From the NCBI GenBank assembly GCA_001899145.1, contig MKVF01000006.1, positions 310,001 to 374,000 of the forward strand: a stretch of DNA of 64,000 nucleotides, read 5' to 3'. A model generated the notes under the pieces. It saw nothing but the letters and a program-made list of their open reading frames with translations. It had not been told where the DNA came from and ran no database searches. This document shows positions 27,370-36,408 of this stretch, one piece after another (position 1 is the first letter of the stretch; the number at the start of each line of letters is the position of its first letter). Source of the stretch: Flavobacteriia bacterium 40-80 (GTDB taxonomy: Bacteria > Bacteroidota > Bacteroidia > Flavobacteriales_D > Crocinitomicaceae). The translations under genes and the position numbers were made by a program.

Positions 27370-28547
27370 AATCTATCCCATACGGAAAACAGCATATTAC
27401 ACAGGAAGATATCAATGCAGTGATTCAGACACTACAATCAGATTTCCTGACGCAAGGACCAAAAATAGCCGAATTTGAAACAGAATTTGCAAAATATATC
27501 GGAGTAAAATATGCTGTGGCAGTTGCAAATGGAACCGCTGCATTGCATTTATGTGCAATGGCACTAAATGTAAAAGAAGGACAAAAAGTTATTACAACAC
27601 CAATCACTTTCGCAGCGTCTGCAAATTGTGTAAGATACTGCGGTGCGGAAGTTATTTTTGGAGATATTGACCCTGAAACGTATTTATTGGACATTCATTC
27701 TGTTGAAAAATTAATAGAAAATGCTCCGAAGGGGACGTATCAAGGAATAATCCCTGTCGATTTTGCAGGAAGAGCAGTTAATCTGGAAGAATTTAGAAAA
27801 TTAGCAGGTGCACATGGAATGTGGATCATTGAAGATGCATGTCATGCTCCGGGAGGTTATTTTGTGGATTCAGCGGGCACAAAACAATTCTGCGGAAACG
27901 GAAATTTTGCCGACCTGGCAATTTTTTCTTTTCATCCGGTAAAACACATAGCATCGGGAGAAGGTGGAATGATTACTACAAATGATGAGCAGCTTTATAA
28001 AAAAATCTTGACGTTACGAACTCATGGAATCACACGTGATGAAAAATTATTCTCCAACACTATTGAACTAGCCGGAGGAGAGGATAGTTATCCTTTGTGG
28101 TATATGGAAATGCAGGATTTAGGATACAATTACCGACTAACAGATTTTCAGGCAGCCTTGGGTGCAAGTCAATTAAAACGTGCCAATGAAGGTTTGAAAA
28201 GAAGACGAGAAATAGCAGCTAATTATCAACAAGCATTTGATGGAAAAAGTTATTTAAAGGGACAATCAGGACTTATTGAGGGTCATGCTTATCACTTGTA
28301 TGTTCTGGAAGTGGAAGACCGGTTGAATTTGTATAATTTCTTAAGAAAGAAAAATATTCTTGCTCAAATTCATTACATTCCCTGTCATTTAATGCCCTAC
28401 TACAAGCAATTTGGCTGGAAAGAAGGAGATAAAATAAATGCAGAAAATTATTATAAACACTGCATTAGTTTACCAATGTACCCAACCTTAACAAATAAAG
28501 AACAGGATTTTGTAATTCAGACAATAAACGAATTTTATGGAAAGTAA
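27366..28547 (+). CDS. pseC: UDP-4-amino-4,6-dideoxy-L-AltNAc transaminase
   Basis: A PLP aminotransferase of 393 residues (DegT/DnrJ/EryC1 fold). EDACHAPGG (Asp157) and SFHPVKHIASGEGG with the Schiff-base Lys193 mark the cofactor site. The length and start MKSIPYGKQHITQEDI are typical of PseC. It aminates the PseB product at C4 using glutamate. Translationally coupled to pseB by a 4-base overlap and to the methyltransferase by an 11-base overlap. Confidence 0.95.
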   Translation: MKSIPYGKQHITQEDINAVIQTLQSDFLTQGPKIAEFETEFAKYIGVKYAVAVANGTAALHLCAMALNVKEGQKVITTPITFAASANCVRYCGAEVIFGDIDPETYLLDIHSVEKLIENAPKGTYQGIIPVDFAGRAVNLEEFRKLAGAHGMWIIEDACHAPGGYFVDSAGTKQFCGNGNFADLAIFSFHPVKHIASGEGGMITTNDEQLYKKILTLRTHGITRDEKLFSNTIELAGGEDSYPLWYMEMQDLGYNYRLTDFQAALGASQLKRANEGLKRRREIAANYQQAFDGKSYLKGQSGLIEGHAYHLYVLEVEDRLNLYNFLRKKNILAQIHYIPCHLMPYYKQFGWKEGDKINAENYYKHCISLPMYPTLTNKEQDFVIQTINEFYGK

Positions 28548-29169
28548 ATACCAGACTAAACAAGAAGACTTTTGGGCGGGAAACTTTGGAAACGAATACA
28601 TCCAGAGAAATAAAAGCGCTCAATATTTAGCTGCAAATTTGAATTTTTTCTCAAAAGCTTTGAACAATATTCCTGCACCCAGGTCAGTTATTGAGTTTGG
28701 AGCAAATGTAGGAATGAATCTGGCAGCATTTCAATTGTTGTTTCCTGAAACCATTGTAAAAGGTATCGAAATCAATGAAACTGCGGCAGAAGAGTTAGTA
28801 ACCCGTATTGGGAAGGATAACGTATTTAACCAGTCCATATTTGATTTTAATGTAGATGAACAATTTGATTTGACGCTTATTAAAGGAGTGCTGATTCACA
28901 TTAATCCTGATATGTTGTCCACTGTTTATGAAAAACTGTATATTTCATCAAAAAAATACATTTTGCTCTGTGAATACTACAATCCATCTCCTGTCACTAT
29001 TCCTTACAGAGGACATAGTGACAGATTGTTTAAACGTGATTTTGCAGGAGAAATGATGGACAAATACAATGATTTAAAACTGGTTAATTATGGATTCGCA
29101 TATCATCGGGACAATTCATTTCCACAAGATGATATAACCTGGTTTTTGATGGAAAAAATAAATGGTTAA
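28537..29169 (+). CDS. SAM-dependent methyltransferase of pse clusters
   Basis: A class I methyltransferase of 210 residues with SAM motif I VIEFGANVGMNL (residues 51-62) and acidic motif GIEINE (about 76-81). N-terminal FWAGNFGNEYIQRN and YRGHSDRLFKRDFAGE (about residues 165-180) match the family annotated as pseudaminic-acid-biosynthesis-associated methylase (TIGR03587 as I recall it). Its acceptor is unknown; methylation of a nonulosonate or of its precursor is inferred from position. It overlaps pseC by 11 and pseF by 8 bases. Confidence 0.87.
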   Translation: MESKYQTKQEDFWAGNFGNEYIQRNKSAQYLAANLNFFSKALNNIPAPRSVIEFGANVGMNLAAFQLLFPETIVKGIEINETAAEELVTRIGKDNVFNQSIFDFNVDEQFDLTLIKGVLIHINPDMLSTVYEKLYISSKKYILLCEYYNPSPVTIPYRGHSDRLFKRDFAGEMMDKYNDLKLVNYGFAYHRDNSFPQDDITWFLMEKING

Positions 29170-29845
29170 TCTCTGCATCATACCGGCAAGAGGCGGCAGT
29201 AAAAGAATTCCAAGGAAAAACATCAAGGGTTTTCTCGGCAAGCCCATTATCGCTTATTCCATCGAAGCCGCAATAAACAGCAAATTATTCGATGAAGTAA
29301 TGGTATCTACTGATGATGTAGAAATTGCGGAAACAGCAAAAAAATATGGTGCAAAAGTTCCTTTCCTGAGAAGTAAAACAAATGCGAGTGATGTTGCTAC
29401 TACTGCAGCTGTAATTGATGAGGTTCTGCAAAACTATCAAAATGAAGGAATGAAATTTGATTTCGTTTGCTGCATTTATCCTTGCGCACCATTTGTGAAT
29501 GATACAAAATTAAAAAGCGCTTTTGAACTTCTTAAGGAAAAACAATTTGACACGGTATTTCCGGTTATTGCTTTTAGTTTTCCTATCCAGCGGGCACTGA
29601 AAATTACAAATAATAAGCTAAGCTTCATCCAACCGGAATACGCATTGACAAGATCACAAGATTTAGAGCAATCCTTTCAGGATTCAGGGCAATTTTACTG
29701 GATGAGCGTTCCTGCTTTTCAAAAGAAAGGGAAAATTGTCACAGAAAATTGTGGCGGAATTGTAGTTTCAGAAATGGAAGCCCATGATATTGACAATGAG
29801 ATAGATTGGAAAATGGCTGAATTAAAATATAAGATGCTGAAATGA
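29162..29845 (+). CDS. pseF: Pseudaminic acid cytidylyltransferase
   Basis: A protein of 227 residues with the cytidylyltransferase signature PARGGSKRIPRKN (about residues 8-20), then PIIAYSIEAA, VSTDD and IYPCAPFV (about 102-109). This is the acylneuraminate/KDO cytidylyltransferase fold, and the length and context fit PseF, which makes CMP-pseudaminic acid from CTP. NeuA-like specificity is less likely beside pseB, pseC and pseI. Confidence 0.93.
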   Translation: MVNLCIIPARGGSKRIPRKNIKGFLGKPIIAYSIEAAINSKLFDEVMVSTDDVEIAETAKKYGAKVPFLRSKTNASDVATTAAVIDEVLQNYQNEGMKFDFVCCIYPCAPFVNDTKLKSAFELLKEKQFDTVFPVIAFSFPIQRALKITNNKLSFIQPEYALTRSQDLEQSFQDSGQFYWMSVPAFQKKGKIVTENCGGIVVSEMEAHDIDNEIDWKMAELKYKMLK

Positions 29846-30408
29846 GTGTTTTTCCGAAAAAATACAGAATACTGAAAAATAACGAATTCTCCTCCGGAAA
29901 CTATAAAATAATTCCTATTCGTTATGAAGACCGGCTTGCAATAATGCAATGGCGGAATGAACAAATTTATCACTTACGGCAACCCAGCCCGTTAACAGAA
30001 GAAAACCAGAATAATTATTACAACAGTATAGTATCTAAATTATTTGAGCAGGATCAACCAGACCAGATTTTATTCTCATATCTGGAAAATGATCAATGTA
30101 TCGGATATGGTGGACTGGTTCACATTAACTGGACAGATAAAAACGCTGAGATTTCATTCGTAATAAATACCAGCCTTGAAAGAGAAGAATTTCACAAGCA
30201 TTGGGGTATTTATCTTGATTTGATAGAGCAAGTCGCTTTTCTTGAACTAGGACTTCATAAAATTTACGTATATGCATTTGATCTGCGGCCACATTTGTAT
30301 CAGGCAATAGAAGCAAAAGGATATTTAAAAGAGGCAGAATTGAAAGAACATTGCTATTTTAACGGAGGATTTAAGAATGTAGTGATTCATTCAAAAATTA
30401 TAAAATGA
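29842..30408 (+). CDS. GNAT acetyltransferase in pse operon
   Basis: A protein of 188 residues. AIMQWRNEQIYHLRQPSP (about residues 34-51) and GYGGLVHINW (about 88-97) with a distal LGLHKIYVYAFD resemble RimJ/RimL-type GNAT enzymes. Acetyl-CoA-loop residues are less clear than in the next gene. It overlaps pseF and the following GNAT gene by 4 bases each. It could acetylate the 4-amino sugar (PseH role) or an extra amino group; its neighbour has the more PseH-like sequence. Confidence 0.75.
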   Translation: MSVFPKKYRILKNNEFSSGNYKIIPIRYEDRLAIMQWRNEQIYHLRQPSPLTEENQNNYYNSIVSKLFEQDQPDQILFSYLENDQCIGYGGLVHINWTDKNAEISFVINTSLEREEFHKHWGIYLDLIEQVAFLELGLHKIYVYAFDLRPHLYQAIEAKGYLKEAELKEHCYFNGGFKNVVIHSKIIK

Positions 30409-30869
30409 GCCCATTATTAAACATAAAGTCCGATTTTATATTGCGCCCGGCTACTCTGGATGATTGTGTATTGTTTTTTGAGTGGGTAAATGACGAAGAT
30501 GTACGGAGGCATTCATTTCACACTGAAAAAATCGAATGGCAACATCACAAAAAATGGTTTCATAATAAAATGAATAGCCAGCAAAGTAAGCTCTTTGTTT
30601 TATCAAAAAACAATATTCCAATCGGACAATGCCGTTTAGATAAAGAACAAGAGTTTTGGCTAATTGATTATTCAATTGATAAGAAATATAGAGGAAAAAG
30701 TTATGGAAATATAATTGTACAGATGTTGATTGAAAAAGATTATAGTCCAATAAAAGCGATTGTAAAAAAAAACAATATAGGCTCTGTAAAAGTGTTTAAA
30801 AATAATTTCTTCTCATTACAGGAGGATCAATATTTGAATGAAGATGTGTATGTTTTTTATAAATTTTGA
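30405..30869 (+). CDS. pseH: GNAT acetyltransferase, probable PseH
   Basis: A protein of 154 residues. FILRPATLDDCVLFFEWVND (residues 11-30), VRRHSFHTEKIEWQHHKKWF (about residues 33-52), PIGQCRLD and YRGKSYGN form the GNAT core with the acetyl-CoA loop. This pattern is that of the acetyltransferase paired or fused with PseG in pse loci. PseH acetylates the C4 amine of the PseC product. The symbol rests on sequence pattern plus operon position, and the other GNAT gene could instead fill the role. Confidence 0.75.
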   Translation: MSPLLNIKSDFILRPATLDDCVLFFEWVNDEDVRRHSFHTEKIEWQHHKKWFHNKMNSQQSKLFVLSKNNIPIGQCRLDKEQEFWLIDYSIDKKYRGKSYGNIIVQMLIEKDYSPIKAIVKKNNIGSVKVFKNNFFSLQEDQYLNEDVYVFYKF

Positions 30870-30880
30870 CAATTCTGATT

Positions 30881-31567
30881 ATGAATCTGTATATACTTTT
30901 ATCTGAAAAAAAATGGCACAAAAGTCTTTTTGTGAAGCTGCAAAAAAAATATCAGGATAGAGCGGAATGGCTGCTGATAAATAATCCAGGTGAGTTTACC
31001 TTAGAGAAGTTAGATAAGCTTAATCCTGATAAGATTTTCATACCTCATTGGTCATACATTATTGATAGACAGATTTATGAAAAGTACAAATGTATTGTAT
31101 TTCACATGACTGATTTACCCTATGGAAGGGGTGGCAGCCCTCTTCAAAATTTAATTATCAGAGGATTAAAAAGAACTAAAATAACAGCAATAAAAGTAAA
31201 TCAGGGAATTGATTCAGGAGATATTTATCTAAAAAAAAACCTTTCCTTAGATGGTACCGCAAGAGAGATTTTTGAAAGAGCAGTACCCGTTATCCAAAAG
31301 ATGATCATACAAATCATTGAAGAAAAAATAATACCACAACCTCAAACCGGAGAAGTAGTTCTTTTTAACAGAAGAAAGCCTGAGGAGGGAAATATTAATG
31401 ATCTGAAAGAATTAGAGAAAATATATGACTATATTAGAATGTTGGATTGCGAAGGTTATCCGAAGGCTTTTATAGAAACCGAAAACTTTAAGATTGATTT
31501 TTCAAAAGCTCAATTTAATCAGGAACAAAACTATATTGATGCCCATGTTAGAATATATAAGAAATAA
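30881..31567 (+). CDS. Formyltransferase-like protein in pse operon
   Basis: A protein of 228 residues from the ATG at 30881; a TTG five codons upstream overlaps the previous stop and is less likely. FHMTDLPYGRGGSPLQN (residues 74-90) and GIDSGDIYLKK (about 109-119) match the formyl-transferase fold (methionyl-tRNA formyltransferase N-terminal domain). His75 and Asp111 fit the catalytic His and Asp, but the usual Asn two residues before the His is Val73. The length lacks the C-terminal tRNA-binding domain, which argues for a sugar-nucleotide formyltransferase. A role in N-formylating the nonulosonate is inferred. Confidence 0.78.
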   Translation: MNLYILLSEKKWHKSLFVKLQKKYQDRAEWLLINNPGEFTLEKLDKLNPDKIFIPHWSYIIDRQIYEKYKCIVFHMTDLPYGRGGSPLQNLIIRGLKRTKITAIKVNQGIDSGDIYLKKNLSLDGTAREIFERAVPVIQKMIIQIIEEKIIPQPQTGEVVLFNRRKPEEGNINDLKELEKIYDYIRMLDCEGYPKAFIETENFKIDFSKAQFNQEQNYIDAHVRIYKK

Positions 31568-32255
31568 ACGGGTGATGGTCGTAGTCGCACATCCTGATGA
31601 CGAGCTGCTGGGGCTGGGAGCGACAATGAACAAGCTGATATCCGAATATGGAATTACCGCTCATGTGGTAATACTGGGAGAAGGAATCACATCAAGATCG
31701 GAAGAACGTGATGTGGAAAAATGGAAAGAAGAGCTTGCTATTCACAAACAAAACATACAAAATGCTCAAAAAGCAATAGGATATCAATCCTTAGCTGTTT
31801 ATGATTTCCCGGATAATCGTTTTGATACGGTTGCGTTACTGGACATTATCAAAGTGATCGAAAAGGAAAAACAACTCTTTAAACCGGAAATTATATTTAC
31901 ACATCACGGCGGAGATGTCAATATTGACCATCAGCGGGTATTCGAAGCTGTCATCACGGCAGGCAGGCCAATGGCTCAGGAAAAGGTAAAAAGCATTATT
32001 GCATTTGAAACTCCGTCAGGAACGGAATGGCGAGCATCTTCAGATCCTCGCCATTTCATTCCTAATTTTTTTGTTTCCGTATCTGAGGAAAATATAAATG
32101 CCAAAATAAAAGGAATGGAAAGCTACGAGTTCGAAAAACGCCCCTACCCCCATCCCCGTTCTCCACAAGCATTGAAAATACAGGCTCAGCGGTGGGGAGT
32201 GGCCGTGGGAACAGAGTTTGCTGAAGCATTTCAGGTAATACGAATAATTAGTTAA
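31545..32255 (+). CDS. PIG-L family N-deacetylase
   Basis: A protein of 236 residues with the zinc motif VVAHPDDELLGLG (His16, Asp19 with this start) and a third ligand in HHGGDVNIDHQRV (about residues 118-130). This is the LmbE/PIG-L fold, which removes acetyl groups from amino sugars. The start is ambiguous: ATGs at 31539, 31545 and 31575 are all in frame, and 31545 gives the usual short lead before VVAHPDDE. It overlaps the formyltransferase gene by 23 bases. Removing an acetyl group so that a formyl group can be added is a natural inference. Confidence 0.85.
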   Translation: MLEYIRNKRVMVVVAHPDDELLGLGATMNKLISEYGITAHVVILGEGITSRSEERDVEKWKEELAIHKQNIQNAQKAIGYQSLAVYDFPDNRFDTVALLDIIKVIEKEKQLFKPEIIFTHHGGDVNIDHQRVFEAVITAGRPMAQEKVKSIIAFETPSGTEWRASSDPRHFIPNFFVSVSEENINAKIKGMESYEFEKRPYPHPRSPQALKIQAQRWGVAVGTEFAEAFQVIRIIS

Positions 32256-32274
32256 ATTAATACTTCAGTATATT

Positions 32275-33288
32275 ATGAATAATGAAAAGGTGTTCATTAT
32301 CGCGGAATTATCAGCAAATCATAATGGGAACTTAACAACAGCCATTGAAACGATCCATGCAGCAAAACGCGCGGGTGCAGATGCTATTAAGTTACAAACT
32401 TATACAGCAGATACGATGACTTTAGATTGTGATAAAGATGATTTTATTATAAAAGGAACAATTTGGGAAGGACAAAATTTACATCAGCTCTATCAGGAAG
32501 CATATACGCCATGGGAATGGCATGTACATCTGTTTGAAGTAGCAAAAGAAGAAGGTTTGATTTGCTTCTCCTCACCTTTTGATAAAACAGCAGTCGATTT
32601 TTTGGATACATTAAACTGTCCGATATACAAAATAGCATCTTTTGAAATCACGGACATTGAGCTGATCAAATATGCCGCTTCAAAAGGAAAACCAATGATT
32701 CTTTCTACGGGAATAGCCGAATATGAAGATATAAAATTAGCTGTTGACACTTGTCGTTCTGTTGGCAACAATGATATTACCTTATTGAAATGCACCTCTT
32801 CTTACCCTGCACCGGTTGAAGAAGCAAATTTGATAATGATAAAACGTTTTGCTCAGGATTTCGGGGTAAAAACCGGTCTATCAGATCATACGCTTGGGAT
32901 TACCATACCCATTGTTTCCGTAGCAATGGGAGCGAAAGTGATCGAAAAACACTTTATCACAGACAGGGCTATTGGCGGGCCAGACGCAGCATTTTCGCTG
33001 AACGAGCAGGAATTTACAGAAATGGTTACAGCCGTGAGACAAGCCGAAAAATCAATCGGAGCAGAAAGCTACGAAACGACTCCTAAGCAAAAAGCAGGAA
33101 AACAATTTGCCCGCTCGTTGTATGTGGCCGAAGATATAAAAGCAGGAGAAGTGATTACAACAAATAATGTACGGACGGTAAGACCGGGATACGGCCTGCA
33201 TCCTAAATACTACCATGAAATACTGGGTAAAAAGGTAAACCGGAATCTTGAAAAGGGCGACCGATTTTCTCTTGATGATATTGAATAA
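32275..33288 (+). CDS. pseI: Pseudaminic acid synthase
   Basis: A protein of 337 residues with an N-terminal NeuB-type TIM barrel (FIIAELSANHNGNL, residues 7-20; GLSDHTLG; EKHFITDR) and a C-terminal SAF/antifreeze domain (from about 278, with ARSLYVAEDIKAGE). It condenses the 2,4-diacetamido sugar with phosphoenolpyruvate to form pseudaminic acid. The PseI assignment over NeuB or LegI follows the pseB/pseC/pseF neighbours. The last codons lie within the shared terminator stem. Confidence 0.93.
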   Translation: MNNEKVFIIAELSANHNGNLTTAIETIHAAKRAGADAIKLQTYTADTMTLDCDKDDFIIKGTIWEGQNLHQLYQEAYTPWEWHVHLFEVAKEEGLICFSSPFDKTAVDFLDTLNCPIYKIASFEITDIELIKYAASKGKPMILSTGIAEYEDIKLAVDTCRSVGNNDITLLKCTSSYPAPVEEANLIMIKRFAQDFGVKTGLSDHTLGITIPIVSVAMGAKVIEKHFITDRAIGGPDAAFSLNEQEFTEMVTAVRQAEKSIGAESYETTPKQKAGKQFARSLYVAEDIKAGEVITTNNVRTVRPGYGLHPKYYHEILGKKVNRNLEKGDRFSLDDIE

Positions 33289-33322
33289 AAAAGAGGCAAA
33301 AGGCCTCTTTTTTATTCAATAT
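33278..33322. terminator. Bidirectional terminator overlapping both stop codons
   Basis: Arms 33278-33297 and 33303-33322 form a 20-bp perfect stem around a 5-base loop (AAAAG). The pseI stop (33286-33288) and the YfhO-family stop (33312-33314) both lie in the arms, and both proteins therefore end in Ile-Glu. Confidence 0.95.
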
Positions 33323-36300
33323 TTTTCTTTCTTCTATCCGTCCAGATTCCCATTCCTATCAACAGGAAAAATACCACACATCCAACTGCTGACAGCATAT
33401 TCGCTGTTTTATAAAACGGATAAACATATGCTAATTCAATTTTATGCTTTCCGGCCGGAACTTCTAAACCCCGAAGTAAATAATCAGCTTTTACAATAGG
33501 AGCTTCTTTGCCATCAATGTAAGCTTTCCAGCCGTCTTCGTAATAAATTTCAGAGAAAATTACCAGTTGTTTACTGTCACTTTCAAAATCATATTGCAGT
33601 TTCTCAGGATGATACGAAGTCATTTTTACAGCACCTAAACCGGAATAAGTCTTCGAGCTCAGCTTTTGCGCTTCAGATGCCAGCATTACAGCATCTGTGG
33701 ACGGCTCGAAATTATACGCTACCTTTAAATCCATCAGCTGCAGGAACGAATTGGAAGAATCTCTTTCCAACATTACTTTAGGAATGAAATCCGTTCTCTT
33801 GTTAACATCCATTACAAAAACAGCTTCGACATTATCATTCAATCCCGCACTTAAGCTTTTTTGAAGTTCTTGCGGGATCTGGATATCAAACGTATCGTTC
33901 TGAATCAATACCTGGATTTTCTCCGTTCCAGTAACAGTTGCTCCTTCGGAAGCTTTACCGTTTATGAATAGTTTTGCTATCGCAGTTGGTTTGACTTCGT
34001 AAGAATTTCCTAATGCACGGATTTCTTCGTTAGGCGTTTCAAACGTTTTTACTTCACGAACTAACCATGCATTCCCTAAAACTGTCGGATTCTGAGCTGC
34101 TTTTCCATCTTTCTGGATAATATATTTTGCATTCAGCATCTCCAACACTTTGAAATTGATATTTCTGGTAAAATGAAATTCGATCAAATTCTGGTATCTT
34201 CTCAATTTTGCTCCGTGATATCCTCCGATTGACTTGTGAAAATAAGAAGTTCTGGAAGAAGTAAACGGATTGGAAGTCAGATCTAAAACACGATAGTTTG
34301 TATTTCGGTTCAACGCTCTGAACTTCTCGTATTCAATAGCTTTATTAATAGCAATCTTGTCACTGAAATCCATTTTTTCAGCTGTTTCCTTCCCTTTAGA
34401 AGCTGCTTTTTCAATAGCAGGAAGCAAAAACGGCTGTGCACTCTGCTCCATGTTTAAAATGTCCAGATCTGCCGAAGTTGCCAGCTCCGGATACAAGTAG
34501 TTACTTTTATCCTGCCAGTAAACATACTCTCCTGATTCATCTTCTTTACTGCTCAGGTAGTTAAGATCAACACCCACCAGATCAATCATTATTAAAGCTC
34601 CCAATCCTGCAACAATAATCCGTGTGTCCAGCTCTGTGGCAAATAACAACAATAAAATACCAAAAGCAAGAACAGTAAACAGTAATGAACGGTTCATGGA
34701 AGAATTATAAATGTCCTTTCGAACTTCTTTCAGCGCAGCTGTATCGTACGCTTTAAAGTTTTTTTCAATTTGAGCATCAATGAGCTGATCCAGCTGCGCC
34801 GGATTATTTTTATCTATTCCGTTTTTTGCCAGCTCTTCCGCACTCATGGAGAGTAGCTGGTTCATCATATTCGCTTTTTGTTTTTTTTTCGAACCCAGAA
34901 TGGATTCAAACTGCTTTGCGTCCGTCGCCGAGAAGTAATTATCATTCAAGCCCACAAATTTCAACAGTAGCAGGAATACGACAAATATTCCCGAAGCAAT
35001 ATAAAATTTCCTGCTTTGTGCTTTCAGATGCTCTCTTTCAGTATAAAACTGATTCAGGATCAATACTGCTAAAATCGGAAAAATCATACTTGTAATTGAC
35101 AGAGTGATCGTTACTGCACGGAATTTATTATAACCGGGAACATAATGAGCAAAGAATTCCGTCAGCCCCATAAAGTTTTTACCCCAGGAAAGCGCCAAAG
35201 TAAGCAAAGCGATGGCAAAATAGGCCCATTTAATTCTGGATTTTAAAAATACCAACGCCAGAAAAGCCAGAAAAATAACAATGACTCCAAAGTAAACAGG
35301 ACCGGAAGTGAAGGGCTGATCTCCCCAGTACGAATAATAATTCATAATAAAGTTTCTCGCTTCTGAATCAATCTCCGCATTTTCAACAATTTCTGTAAAC
35401 GGTGAATTAGCAACAGCTTCAGATGCTCCTCCTTTGACATAAGGAGAAAGAATAGTGAACGACTCTCCTACTCCGTAGCTCCAGTTCGTAATATACTCTA
35501 AATCCAGACCATCTTTATTGCTCTTGTCAATTGGTGTACCATCAGCGTTGATAGTGATATCATTTCCTCCACGAATGGTATATTTAGCATAATCTTTAGT
35601 AACTTTAATATTCCCGATATTAATAAGAACGGCGATTAAAGCAGTTGCCAGAATTCCCGCCGTAGCTAAACCAAATTTTTTCAATTCTCCCTTTTTGATC
35701 GCATCGATTAGAAAATAAATTCCTAACGCCAAAAATAAAAACAAGGAATAATAAGTGATTTGCAAGTGATTAGCCGTTAACTGCATAGCAAGAGAAACCC
35801 CGAAAACGATTGAGCCCCACTTGATATTTCTGGTATATGTCATTATAAATCCACCGATCACCGGAAGCATAAACGCTATAGCATTGGCCTTGGTAATGTG
35901 ACCTGCCTGAAGAATAATTATATTATAAGAAGAGAATGCGAAAGCAATCGCTCCCAATAAATTCACCCATTTGTTAAGACGAATACATAAACCGAAGATG
36001 TAGAATCCCAACATGTAGAAAAACAGGTAACCTATCGGAGTATTCAGAAATTTATGCGCTACATTCAGTGTCGTTTTGAAAAAATTACCGGGATAATCAA
36101 CGTGAATCTGCGCTGAGGGCATCCCACTGAACATGGCATTTGTCCAAAGAGGCGTTTTGCCGTCTTGTTCCCTGTAATCCACAATTTCCCTTGACATTCC
36201 GGTAAATTGCTTCACGTCATGCTGTTTCAAAACATAACCATCCAAAGCAGGTTTAAAATAAATCCCTGCGATTACCAGGAAACCGATAATGGCTATAAAG

Positions 36301-36338
36301 TGAAATCCGTACTTAGCAAAAAAATCCTTTAAATTCAT
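33312..36338 (-). CDS. YfhO family membrane protein (GT-C-like)
   Basis: A protein of 1008 residues with about a dozen or more membrane helices, mostly in the first 580 residues (e.g. YGFHFIAIIGFLVIAGIYF near residue 10), and long periplasmic regions (about residues 290-340 and 600-960). The last helix lies near the C terminus. The early HDVKQFTGMSREIVDY and TPLWTNAMFSGMPSAQI blocks match the YfhO family, whose members include lipid-linked sugar transferases. Its closeness to the glycan operon, with a shared terminator, suggests a role in surface glycosylation. This is an inference, because YfhO proteins also occur alone. Confidence 0.85.
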   Translation of the reverse strand: MNLKDFFAKYGFHFIAIIGFLVIAGIYFKPALDGYVLKQHDVKQFTGMSREIVDYREQDGKTPLWTNAMFSGMPSAQIHVDYPGNFFKTTLNVAHKFLNTPIGYLFFYMLGFYIFGLCIRLNKWVNLLGAIAFAFSSYNIIILQAGHITKANAIAFMLPVIGGFIMTYTRNIKWGSIVFGVSLAMQLTANHLQITYYSLFLFLALGIYFLIDAIKKGELKKFGLATAGILATALIAVLINIGNIKVTKDYAKYTIRGGNDITINADGTPIDKSNKDGLDLEYITNWSYGVGESFTILSPYVKGGASEAVANSPFTEIVENAEIDSEARNFIMNYYSYWGDQPFTSGPVYFGVIVIFLAFLALVFLKSRIKWAYFAIALLTLALSWGKNFMGLTEFFAHYVPGYNKFRAVTITLSITSMIFPILAVLILNQFYTEREHLKAQSRKFYIASGIFVVFLLLLKFVGLNDNYFSATDAKQFESILGSKKKQKANMMNQLLSMSAEELAKNGIDKNNPAQLDQLIDAQIEKNFKAYDTAALKEVRKDIYNSSMNRSLLFTVLAFGILLLLFATELDTRIIVAGLGALIMIDLVGVDLNYLSSKEDESGEYVYWQDKSNYLYPELATSADLDILNMEQSAQPFLLPAIEKAASKGKETAEKMDFSDKIAINKAIEYEKFRALNRNTNYRVLDLTSNPFTSSRTSYFHKSIGGYHGAKLRRYQNLIEFHFTRNINFKVLEMLNAKYIIQKDGKAAQNPTVLGNAWLVREVKTFETPNEEIRALGNSYEVKPTAIAKLFINGKASEGATVTGTEKIQVLIQNDTFDIQIPQELQKSLSAGLNDNVEAVFVMDVNKRTDFIPKVMLERDSSNSFLQLMDLKVAYNFEPSTDAVMLASEAQKLSSKTYSGLGAVKMTSYHPEKLQYDFESDSKQLVIFSEIYYEDGWKAYIDGKEAPIVKADYLLRGLEVPAGKHKIELAYVYPFYKTANMLSAVGCVVFFLLIGMGIWTDRRKKNIE

Positions 36339-36408
36339 GTTTTCTGTTTTTAGACTTTGTGAAGATAAACATTCATTCGGGAAAAATAATCCGAAAAATC
36401 ATTAATTC

